A program made the position numbers and the translations under genes. From Gammaproteobacteria bacterium (GTDB lineage: Bacteria; Pseudomonadota; Gammaproteobacteria; Pseudomonadales; Azotimanducaceae): 8,612 nucleotides of DNA. This document shows, in pieces, positions 1 to 5,294 of this stretch (within the stretch, counting starts at the first letter, position 1; every line of letters starts with the position of its first letter). The notes under the pieces were generated by a model that was given only the letters and a program-made list of their open reading frames with translations, had not been told where the DNA came from and did no database searches. The stretch spans positions 1 through 8,612 of the forward strand of contig JAPUJX010000620.1 in assembly GCA_027295975.1 (NCBI GenBank), written 5' to 3'.

Positions 1-315
1 AGCGGCAATCAGCTCATTGCCACGTCCATCGGATGCGCGAACCAGACCCAGTGCGGTGTCGATCTCGGGAACCGGAAGCTCGAGTTCCGTCGTATCCGCG
101 AGTTCCACCAGCAGGATGTCGGGTAACGGTCGATCCATGAGGAAGTGCGCGGAGCAGGTAAACAGCGCCCGATAGCCAGCGGCGATGAATGGGTCGGTCA
201 ACCTGGCCGCCCCTCCCGGCAAGCGGTAATTGGACACTGCGGCATTAGCGTCGATCGCAAACAGAATGAAGACGCTCACCAGCCAGAAAAATCGATTGGA
301 GCGGAGTGGGTACAT
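1..315 (-). CDS. Secreted protein, partial; probable N-terminal region of a beta-lactamase-family serine hydrolase
   Basis: An open frame of 105 codons runs on the minus strand from an ATG at 315 to the left edge without a stop, so the 3' part is missing. A strong ribosome binding site, GAGGAG, lies a few bases before the ATG. The first 25 residues are a classical Sec signal peptide: Arg-5 and Arg-8, a hydrophobic core at 9-21, and an Ala-Asn-Ala cleavage site at 23-25. The mature part contains a Gly-Tyr-Arg-Ala-Leu-Phe-Thr-Cys-Ser-Ala stretch and later Leu-Gly-Leu-Val-Arg. From memory this resembles the region before the catalytic domain in secreted serine hydrolases related to class C beta-lactamases. 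The SxxK nucleophile motif would lie beyond the window, so the enzymatic assignment is inference; the coding call and export are well supported. It is divergent from the LLM oxidoreductase gene, with 82 bp between the two starts. Confidence 0.7.
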   Translation of the reverse strand, partial: MYPLRSNRFFWLVSVFILFAIDANAAVSNYRLPGGAARLTDPFIAAGYRALFTCSAHFLMDRPLPDILLVELADTTELELPVPEIDTALGLVRASDGRGNELIAA

Positions 316-397
316 CGGTCTCCTCGGAATCCCGGAAAATGTTGGGTATTATCCTCCTCGTTCGACTCGGGTTTTGGAAGTCATACGGGAAAATTAG
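316..397. promoter_or_regulatory. Divergent intergenic region with weak promoter candidates
   Basis: These 82 bases separate two divergent genes and should hold both promoters. The only recognisable element is ATTATC at 348-353, which reads GATAAT on the minus strand (a fair -10 for the secreted-protein gene), with TATTAT overlapping it on the plus strand. I found no convincing -35 at the right distance on either strand. The assignment rests mainly on gene arrangement. Confidence 0.3.
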
Positions 398-1459
398 ATG
401 GGCAAAACACCTATGAAGGTCAGCATCGCTATCGGTGGTGCGGCATCGGGGGGACGCCGCGAATTCGACCAGCAGGTCGAGTTTGTCGTGGAGGCTGAAA
501 AACTGGGCGTCGATACGGTTTGGACAGCGGAGGCCTGGGGTCAGGATGCCATCACGCCGTTGGCATACCTCGCTGCCAAGACCGACCGGATCAGGCTTGG
601 CACTGGCATCCTGCAGATCAGTGCACGCACGCCGTCGATGACGGCCATGACCGCGCTGACCCTGGCGAGCCTCTCCAACGACCGTTTCATTCTCGGCCTG
701 GGCGCCAGCGGTCCTCAGGTTGTCGAAGGTCTGCAGGGTCGGCCGTTCAAGGCGCCGCTCACCCGCATGAAAGAAACCATCGACATCATCAAACTCGCGT
801 TTGCCGGGGAAAAACTTGCCTACGAGGGTAAGTATCACGAGTTGCCGTTACCGGGAGGTGAAGGGAAGGCTTTGCGGCTCGCCCAGCCCGGCAACGAGAA
901 TATTCCGATTTATCTGGCGACGTTGGGTCCCAGGAGTCTCGAATTCACCGGTGCCGCGGCAGACGGCTGGCTCGGCACGTCTTTCACTCCGGAACATGCC
1001 GATGCACATCTCGATTACATCCGCCAGGGTGCGGAGGCGGCGGGTAGAGATCTCGCCGATATCGATATTCAGGTTGGCGGCACGGTTGCTTTTGGCGACG
1101 ACCTGGATGCGCTGGTTGCGCCTTTGCGTCCCGGCATGGCGTTCACGCTGGGAGCCATGGGCTCGGCAAAAACGAACTTCTACAACGATGCTTTCAAGCG
1201 CGGCGGTTGGGCCGAAGCCGCCACCGAGGTGCAGCATCTGTGGGTAAACGGCAACCGTGAAGAGGCGGCCGCCAGAGTTCCAGACGAAATGGTGGTGCAG
1301 GCCAACCTGCTGGGTGATGCGGCAACGATCAAACAGCGCATTCGAGCCTATCGGGATTCAGGAGTGACGACGTTGCGAGTCAATCCCTCGGGGAACGGCC
1401 TGAACGGACGTCTGGAGACCCTTGGGCGAACAATGGATATGGTGGCGGATCTCGACTGA
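398..1459 (+). CDS. LLM class flavin/F420-dependent oxidoreductase
   Basis: This 353-residue protein belongs to the luciferase-like monooxygenase (LLM) superfamily, whose members use FMN or coenzyme F420 in a TIM barrel to oxidise or reduce small organic substrates. The N-terminal strand is near residues 6-15. Next come the family-typical stretch Trp-Thr-Ala-Glu-Ala-Trp-Gly-Gln-Asp at 42-50, the Arg-Leu-Gly-Thr-Gly-Ile strand at 66-71, and the Leu-Gly-Leu-Gly-Ala-Ser-Gly strand and turn at 99-105. A later strand, Pro-Ile-Tyr-Leu-Ala-Thr-Leu-Gly-Pro at 170-178, precedes Ala-Asp-Gly-Trp at 188-191, a usual LLM landmark. The length is normal. The start could be ATG 398 or ATG 413; the latter gives the family-like beginning Met-Lys-Val-Ser-Ile, and neither has a strong Shine-Dalgarno. 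The substrate cannot be read from sequence. F420 versus FMN is also unresolved: the closest family names say F420, but the window shows no F420 biosynthesis gene. Confidence 0.92.
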   Translation: MGKTPMKVSIAIGGAASGGRREFDQQVEFVVEAEKLGVDTVWTAEAWGQDAITPLAYLAAKTDRIRLGTGILQISARTPSMTAMTALTLASLSNDRFILGLGASGPQVVEGLQGRPFKAPLTRMKETIDIIKLAFAGEKLAYEGKYHELPLPGGEGKALRLAQPGNENIPIYLATLGPRSLEFTGAAADGWLGTSFTPEHADAHLDYIRQGAEAAGRDLADIDIQVGGTVAFGDDLDALVAPLRPGMAFTLGAMGSAKTNFYNDAFKRGGWAEAATEVQHLWVNGNREEAAARVPDEMVVQANLLGDAATIKQRIRAYRDSGVTTLRVNPSGNGLNGRLETLGRTMDMVADLD

Positions 1460-1513
1460 AGAGCTCTCGAAGAGTTCTCGAGTGTACAAATTACCAACAA
1501 CAAGGAGTCAGCC

Positions 1514-1843
1514 ATGGCGGAAGAATCGGGGCAAGCCAAGATCATCTACGTGCTCTATCTCGCGGGGTTCATCGTAGGTATCACCCCGCTGATCGGCGTT
1601 GTGATGGCCTATATCGCCGAGGGAGATGGTCCCGAGTGGCTCGACACTCACTATCGTTATCAGATCCGCACGTTCTGGATCGGTTTTCTCTTCACGTTTG
1701 TGTCGGCTCTTCTCACCCTGATACTCATCGGCATCCTCGGGCTGTTGGCCACGGCAGTCTGGTTGATTGTACGGTGTATCAAAGGATTCCAGGCCGCAGA
1801 CCGTGGCGAGCCCATCGAAAACGTCCAAACGTGGATGTTTTAG
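1514..1843 (+). CDS. Small integral membrane protein, DUF4870/COG3671-like
   Basis: This 109-residue protein is preceded by a good ribosome binding site (AAGGAG, 7 bases before the ATG). It has three hydrophobic segments, roughly residues 10-33, 53-74 and 75-90. A polar loop between the first two carries Trp-Leu-Asp-Thr-His-Tyr-Arg-Tyr-Gln-Ile-Arg-Thr-Phe-Trp at 42-55. That His/Arg/Gln...Thr-Phe-Trp loop is characteristic of a family of small uncharacterised membrane proteins distantly related to Tic20/DUF4870. The C-terminus, after the last helix, is soluble (Arg-Gly-Glu-Pro-Ile-Glu-Asn). No function is known for the family. It follows the LLM gene by 54 bp on the same strand and may be co-transcribed, though the gap leaves room for its own promoter. 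Its stop lies 5 bp from the stop of the converging hydratase-family gene. Confidence 0.85.
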   Translation: MAEESGQAKIIYVLYLAGFIVGITPLIGVVMAYIAEGDGPEWLDTHYRYQIRTFWIGFLFTFVSALLTLILIGILGLLATAVWLIVRCIKGFQAADRGEPIENVQTWMF

Positions 1844-1848
1844 TTTAG

Positions 1849-2655
1849 TTAGACCGGCCCCCGCGCTCTGGAGGAGGAACTCTGTTCCCGACCACGCGCT
1901 TGAATCTCTGAGCGTCGGGAGGCGACTTTTTCGGCACGAACTTCGGTTCGGGAATGTTCCCGGTTTGCCGCCAGTTCGATGTCGAGCCCGTTGCCGAGGG
2001 TTGCCTCCCAGCCCTCGTCCATGATCCGTTTTATCTCGTTACGCGTTTTGATCTCGGTGCTCACGATGTCTCGAGCGAGGTCGCGGCAGGTGTCGAGCAG
2101 CGCGTCCGGAGGAACAACCCGGTTGACCAGACCCCAGTTGCGGGCGGTTTCCGCGTCGAGGTAATTGCCCGTCAATGACAGCTCCTTCGCACGATTGATC
2201 CCGATCAACCTGGGAAGCCGCTGTGAGAGTCCCCAACCGGGTACCACGCCAACTCGGGCGTGGGTGTCGGCGAACCTGGCTTCGGTTGAGGCGATGAGGA
2301 AATCGCACATGAGTGCGATCTCGAAGCCACCGGTGATGGCGAAGCCGTTGATGGCGCCGATGATGGGTTGTCGGCAAGCCTTCATTGCCTCGCTGAGATC
2401 GCGGTCCGACATGGGGGCTTGCGCTTTTATCTCCCCACCCAGTTCCTTGAGATCCAGGCCGACCGTGAATGCACGACCGGCGCCCGTGAGAATGATTACC
2501 TCTGTTGCGGCATCGATGGAGAGCTCGAGGAAGGTCTCCGTGATGCGGTTGCGCAGGGCGGCGGACAGCGCGTTCAACGCCTCGGGTCGGTTGAAGGTTA
2601 CCGTGGTTACCCCTCGATCTTTCTCCAGCAGAACCAGGTTTTCTTGATTGCCCAT
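1849..2655 (-). CDS. Enoyl-CoA hydratase/isomerase (crotonase) family protein
   Basis: This 268-residue protein has a complete crotonase fold signature. It includes Phe-Asn-Arg-Pro-Glu-Ala-Leu-Asn-Ala-Leu at 21-30, the first oxyanion-hole segment Gly-Ala-Gly-Arg-Ala-Phe-Thr-Val-Gly-Leu-Asp-Leu at 58-69, and the second at Ala-Ile-Asn-Gly-Phe-Ala...Gly-Gly-Phe-Glu at 101-112. Aligned by eye to rat mitochondrial enoyl-CoA hydratase, Glu-112 matches catalytic Glu144, but the position of Glu164 is His-132 (in Asp-Thr-His-Ala-Arg-Val-Gly). One of the two hydratase glutamates is therefore missing, and the reaction may be isomerisation, hydrolysis or a modified hydration. The C-terminus ends in Ser-rich and Arg-rich residues after the usual family end, perhaps a short extension. 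The start ATG at 2655 has GGGAG 10 bases upstream. It lies 21 bp downstream of the alpha/beta hydrolase gene and is probably in the same transcript. Confidence 0.93.
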   Translation of the reverse strand: MGNQENLVLLEKDRGVTTVTFNRPEALNALSAALRNRITETFLELSIDAATEVIILTGAGRAFTVGLDLKELGGEIKAQAPMSDRDLSEAMKACRQPIIGAINGFAITGGFEIALMCDFLIASTEARFADTHARVGVVPGWGLSQRLPRLIGINRAKELSLTGNYLDAETARNWGLVNRVVPPDALLDTCRDLARDIVSTEIKTRNEIKRIMDEGWEATLGNGLDIELAANREHSRTEVRAEKVASRRSEIQARGREQSSSSRARGPV

Positions 2656-2676
2656 TATGTTGTTGCTCCCGTTAAA

Positions 2677-3561
2677 TTAGCGGGTAATCGATACCGAGCG
2701 AACGTGCGCGATGATTCGATCGGCGATGTCTTCGAGCAGGGGATCGGGAAGATCGTGGCCCATTTTTTCGATTACCTGGAGTTTGGCGTTGGCGAGACAG
2801 GCGGCCGTCTCTTCACCGGCAGCCAGGGGTACCAGGGGATCCGCCGAGCCATGAATGACCAGACTGGGAACGGAAACGCCCGCTAACAAGGTATGTCTCG
2901 GGGGAGCCGTCAGTAGTGCCAGTAACTGGCGGGCCACTCCGGATGGGCAGAAGCCGCGGTGATAGGCGGGTTCCGAGACGCGGGCGAGACCACATTGCGC
3001 CGAGTCGTAGTGTGGGCCGCCGATAATCCGCCAGGCGTGGGAATTGTGGGCGATCGCCCGAGCGCGGTCTGGAGGCGGCGTGGAAATGAACGCGGCATAA
3101 GCCTCCTCTTCGCCGGGTGGCAGATCGGGGTTTCCGGTTGTCGACATGATCGACGTCAGGCTATAGACCCTCAGCGGATGTTCGATGGCCAGGTGTTGGG
3201 CGATGGCACCACCCATGGATAACCCGACGATATGAGCACCCGCCTGGCCGAGGTGATTCAGTAACGCAACCGCATCTGAAGCCATGTCCGCAAGGCTGTA
3301 TGGGGGGGCATGATCCAGCGGGTTCGCCAGCACCTCTTCGATGTTCGGCGTCGGGCTCGTGCCCAGCTTCTCCGAAAGGCCCACATCTCGATTGTCCATC
3401 GTGATCACCCGCAAGCCCGAAGCAGTCAACCGCGTTATCAACGGCCCGGGCCAGTGGATGAGCTGGCAGCTCAAGCCATGAATCAGTAACAGCGGACCCT
3501 CTGCGCGGGATCCAGTCTGCTCGTAATAGATCTCCGTTCCGTTGGCGTCGAAAGAAGGCAT
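2677..3561 (-). CDS. Alpha/beta hydrolase fold protein
   Basis: This 294-residue protein is a serine hydrolase with all catalytic parts visible. His-28/Gly-29 form the HG oxyanion motif after a hydrophobic strand. The nucleophile elbow is Gly-Leu-Ser-Met-Gly-Gly at 113-118, with Ser-115. The acid is probably Asp-241 in His-Gly-Ser-Ala-Asp-Pro-Leu-Val-Pro, and the base is His-269 in Met-Gly-His-Asp-Leu-Pro. A cap region fills about 140-215. There is no signal peptide, so it is probably cytoplasmic. The overall pattern (Asp-Asn-Arg-Asp-Val-Gly-Leu-Ser at 56-63) is like esterases of the RdmC/aclacinomycin methylesterase group; the substrate is unknown. The GAG before the start is a weak ribosome binding site. 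Upstream, a TTGACG on the minus strand (3626-3621) could be a -35, but no good -10 follows it. Pairing with the crotonase gene suggests a small catabolic operon acting on esters or CoA thioesters; that is inference. Confidence 0.93.
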   Translation of the reverse strand: MPSFDANGTEIYYEQTGSRAEGPLLLIHGLSCQLIHWPGPLITRLTASGLRVITMDNRDVGLSEKLGTSPTPNIEEVLANPLDHAPPYSLADMASDAVALLNHLGQAGAHIVGLSMGGAIAQHLAIEHPLRVYSLTSIMSTTGNPDLPPGEEEAYAAFISTPPPDRARAIAHNSHAWRIIGGPHYDSAQCGLARVSEPAYHRGFCPSGVARQLLALLTAPPRHTLLAGVSVPSLVIHGSADPLVPLAAGEETAACLANAKLQVIEKMGHDLPDPLLEDIADRIIAHVRSVSITR

Positions 3562-3571
3562 TTAACGCTCG

Positions 3572-3611
3572 TTGTGATTGATCAAAGGGTAATGAAGGAA
3601 TGCGACATAAA
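3572..3611 (+). promoter_or_regulatory. Candidate FNR/ANR-type site with downstream -10 for the plus-strand operon
   Basis: TTGTG-ATTG-ATCAA at 3572-3585 matches the FNR/ANR palindrome TTGAT-N4-ATCAA at 8 of 10 positions. CATAAA at 3606-3611 is a 4-of-6 match to the -10 consensus. A transcript starting about 7 bases later (near 3618) would place the palindrome centre about 40 bases upstream, the usual spacing for class II activation by this regulator family. The site also lies 11 bases from the minus-strand hydrolase start, where it could block that gene. A chance match is quite possible. Confidence 0.3.
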
Positions 3612-3753
3612 CGCTGAACCCGTCAATAATAGGCTATTGGTGCGTTATATTCGCAACGATTATTGGCGATACCTGGAAAGGACCGGTCTAACACGTGATG
3701 TGGACGAGTTGACGGCTCGCCTTGTAGCATGGCTGTTCGATCGGTTTATCTAG
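3592..3753 (+). CDS. Possible small protein of unknown function (53 aa, or 38 or 37 aa from a later start)
   Basis: An open frame runs from ATG 3592 to TAG 3751-3753. Its second half has a protein-like, amphipathic composition rich in Arg, Tyr, Trp, Leu and Asp, for example Tyr-Ile-Arg-Asn-Asp-Tyr-Trp-Arg-Tyr-Leu-Glu and Leu-Thr-Ala-Arg-Leu-Val-Ala-Trp-Leu-Phe-Asp. The upstream half (Asn/Glu/Pro, AT-rich DNA) looks less like coding sequence, so a start at GTG 3640 or TTG 3637 is plausible. The AAGGG before ATG 3592 is too close to be an ideal Shine-Dalgarno. If the promoter proposed at 3572-3611 is real, only the later starts would be on the transcript. The frame lies 19 bases before the CHAD-like gene, on the same strand. 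I recognise no family; it could be a leader peptide, a small helical protein, or not expressed. Confidence 0.35.
   Translation: MKECDINAEPVNNRLLVRYIRNDYWRYLERTGLTRDVDELTARLVAWLFDRFI
3624..3639. repeat. Short inverted repeat, operator-like
   Basis: CAATA-ATAGGC-TATTG forms 5-bp inverted arms, with a nested AATAG-G-CTATT (3628-3638). It lies in the AT-rich part of the region between the divergent hydrolase and CHAD-like genes, just past the proposed transcription start, where a repressor could bind. Arms this short occur by chance, so this is only a candidate. Confidence 0.2.
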
Positions 3754-3772
3754 TACGGGGGGATCTGGCGAA

Positions 3773-4717
3773 ATGTATGGACGTATGCAACTGGCGGATT
3801 TCCTCGTCAGCAGGGCTCTGCAGATCAACAACGAGTGTCTGCAGTTGCTGAGCGGGCTCGAGGGGGAACTCAAAGTCCAGGACGTGCGTTTATTGACAAC
3901 CAACACCCGGCAATTATTGTCTTTCTGGCAGATGTTGCGCTGGTCGGTGGGCCGAGCCCCCTATCGGGATGCGGTCAAACGACTGCAACTGGTGGGGCTT
4001 GAACTCCCGATGCTCGATAGCCCGTTTGCGCGCGTGGCCTCGCGGTTGCTCGTGAAAACGAGGGATGCCGGAAGCAGCAGAGCCATCTGTGGTGCCCGGG
4101 ACGTTTTAGTCGGAGAAACGGCAAGGGGTCTGGACCCGGAACAGGTGGAGCGTCTGGCATGCGTGTTTCAGGACGAGTCCACTTGCTGGCGGGACTACTC
4201 GGTGCTTCGACAGATCGGCGACGATGAACTCATCGTCAGCGGTATCGTCAGAGCGTATGTACAAGGGCGTCGTCGATGTGTCCGTCTGGTTGCCGACCCG
4301 GGCGCGGAAGACGGGGTTTTCAACAAACCGGGTAAACTGAAAAGCGGACTTGCCTGGGTGCGACACGCTGTGAACCACCTGGAGCTGTTGATGCCGGCGC
4401 TGTCGGACGGGAATAAAACCCGACTCCGGTATCTGCGAAAGTTTAGCCGGAATCTCGTCAAGCAAATTGAGCTCGATGAGTTCACGATTGCGGTTGCCGA
4501 ACTGGAGATGAAAGCCGGGTGGAGTCGGCGCATTATTCGGGCGGCGGATGAACACAAACATCGTATCCTGAAAGGTCGGCGGAAACTTTTCCCACGGTGT
4601 TATGGAGCGAAGAAACGGGAATTTCTGAATTCGATTACCGAAGACGTTCACAATCTCGGCCTTCAAGAGGTGGTTCTGCTGCCCGTGGAAAAGGTTCGAT
4701 CTGGAGAGTTTGTATGA
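3773..4717 (+). CDS. Degenerate CHAD-like helical protein
   Basis: This 314-residue soluble protein has no signal peptide or membrane segment and is predicted almost all-helical. Two regions resemble the paired helical units of CHAD domains (conserved histidine alpha-helical domain, linked to polyphosphate binding). One is Val-Gln-Asp-Val-Arg...Thr-Arg-Gln-Leu-Leu-Ser-Phe-Trp at 35-52, leading to Leu-Pro-Met-Leu-Asp-Ser-Pro-Phe at 78-85, in place of the usual His-x-x-Arg-Val...Arg-Arg-Leu and Arg-Asp motifs. The other is Lys-Leu-Lys...Trp-Val-Arg-His-Ala-Val-Asn-His-Leu-Glu-Leu-Leu at 188-206, followed by the long helix at 216-243. Many of the basic residues expected to contact polyphosphate are changed, so binding may be lost or altered. 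The assignment is by pattern only. A GGGGGGA ribosome binding site lies about 9 bases before ATG 3773; a second ATG at 3785 is possible. The stop overlaps the redoxin start (ATGA at 4714-4717), so the two are probably translationally coupled. Confidence 0.6.
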   Translation: MYGRMQLADFLVSRALQINNECLQLLSGLEGELKVQDVRLLTTNTRQLLSFWQMLRWSVGRAPYRDAVKRLQLVGLELPMLDSPFARVASRLLVKTRDAGSSRAICGARDVLVGETARGLDPEQVERLACVFQDESTCWRDYSVLRQIGDDELIVSGIVRAYVQGRRRCVRLVADPGAEDGVFNKPGKLKSGLAWVRHAVNHLELLMPALSDGNKTRLRYLRKFSRNLVKQIELDEFTIAVAELEMKAGWSRRIIRAADEHKHRILKGRRKLFPRCYGAKKREFLNSITEDVHNLGLQEVVLLPVEKVRSGEFV

Positions 4718-5280
4718 AAAAGAGGTGCTTGATAGTGACCCTGCTGCTGGCGGTCTGGACGCCACTCGGCTGGAGCGACTATCGCGATGATTGGGGGCCG
4801 GCCGTCGGCTCGGTGCTGCCGAGGCTCGAAGCGAACGATCACACCGGAACGCCGCGCAACCTGGAGAATCTCGCGGGTGAGCGAGGTTTGCTGCTGTTGC
4901 TCAACCGTTCGGCGGATTGGTGACCCTTCTGTCAGCGCCAGTTGGTCCAACTGGCAGATTGGCGGGAACGTTTCGAGGCTGTTGGGATCAACGTTGCGGG
5001 GATGACCTACGACGACCAGGCGATATTGTCCGAGTTTCAAGCAGACAAGAAACTCGGCTATCCGCTGCTCCAGGATGTTGACGCCGCTCACGTCAAAGCC
5101 TACGGCGTATTGAATACGGATTACGAACCGGGCCATATGGCTTACGGGATTCCTGATCCGGGTATTCTCTACATCAAGGCGGATGGGACTGTGGGTGCCA
5201 AATTTGCCGTACCCGGGTATCGGGAACGGCCGCCTTTCGAAGACGTTTTCCGAATTATCAGCGAACATAAGACTAAGTAG
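4714..5280 (+). CDS. Exported redoxin-domain selenoprotein (UxxC), TGA read as selenocysteine
   Basis: Read through the TGA at 4921-4923, this is one 188-residue protein of the AhpC/TSA-thioredoxin-like superfamily. A signal peptide is visible (Lys-Lys-Arg, hydrophobic 5-16, likely cut after Gly-Trp-Ser near 21), so the protein should act in the periplasm. The fold follows: strand Leu-Leu-Leu-Leu-Leu at 59-63, active site Ser-Ala-Asp-Trp-Sec-Pro-Phe-Cys at 66-73 (Sec-70, Cys-73), helix 74-88, strand Ile-Asn-Val-Ala-Gly-Met at 92-97, Tyr-Pro-Leu-Leu-Gln-Asp at 116-121, and a cis-Pro-like Ile-Pro-Asp-Pro-Gly at 146-150 before Ile-Lys-Ala-Asp-Gly at 154-158. Cys homologues of this family carry Trp-Cys-Pro-Phe-Cys here. 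GGAGAG five bases before ATG 4714 is a good ribosome binding site, and the start overlaps the CHAD-like stop. A thiol peroxidase or disulfide/sulfenate reductase role is inferred. Standard gene callers would report two broken pieces. Confidence 0.9.
4921..4923 (+). other. In-frame TGA, selenocysteine codon (Sec-70)
   Basis: This TGA is the only stop between ATG 4714 and TAG 5278. The frame before it encodes a signal peptide and the first half of a redoxin domain; the same frame after it encodes Pro-Phe-Cys and the second half. It therefore occupies the first position of the CxxC redox motif, the classic site for Cys-to-Sec replacement. A matching hairpin follows at 4937-4955. A nonsense mutation or a sequencing error of TGC/TGT is the alternative, but neither would explain the hairpin. 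Confidence 0.9.
4937..4955 (+). promoter_or_regulatory. Bacterial SECIS element
   Basis: GCCAGTT (4937-4943) and AACTGGC (4949-4955) form a perfect 7-bp stem closed by a five-base loop GGTCC (4944-4948). The first loop G is the 21st base after the TGA. Known bacterial SECIS elements are hairpins inside the coding sequence just after UGA, with a G in the first two loop positions, bound by SelB. E. coli fdhF has the loop GGUCU at nearly the same distance. The two loop GG/CC pairs cannot form because only one base would remain between them. The element codes for part of the helix after the active site. Confidence 0.82.
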
Positions 5281-5294
5281 AGGGAAAAGACGCC

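Noticed and set aside
245..838. Long minus-strand open frame (197 codons) opposite the LLM gene
   Set aside because: Its composition is Arg/Gly/His-rich shadow sequence with no recognisable domain. It overlaps both the clear LLM gene and the signal-peptide-bearing minus-strand gene in a different frame.
1466..1482. CTCGA...TCGAG inverted repeat after the LLM gene, considered as a terminator
   Set aside because: The stem is only 5 bp and no T-run follows, so it does not qualify as an intrinsic terminator.
3621..3626. TTGACG on the minus strand as -35 of the alpha/beta hydrolase promoter
   Set aside because: The -35 match is good, but the hexamers at 16-18 bases distance (such as GCATTC) do not resemble a -10, so I did not call a promoter.
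4106..4765. Minus-strand open frame (219 codons) opposite the CHAD-like gene
   Set aside because: It is antisense to a gene with good start signals and operon coupling, and its translation shows no family motif.
4937..4955. Hairpin read as an intrinsic terminator or random palindrome
   Set aside because: No T-run follows and the frame continues as real coding sequence. Its distance from the TGA and its loop fit a SECIS element instead.
4714..5280. Two separate genes or a pseudogene: one frame ending at TGA 4923, another starting at ATG 4942
   Set aside because: Both pieces are in the same frame, form one complete redoxin domain, and break at the redox residue itself with a SECIS-like hairpin behind it. 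Recoding explains this better than disruption.
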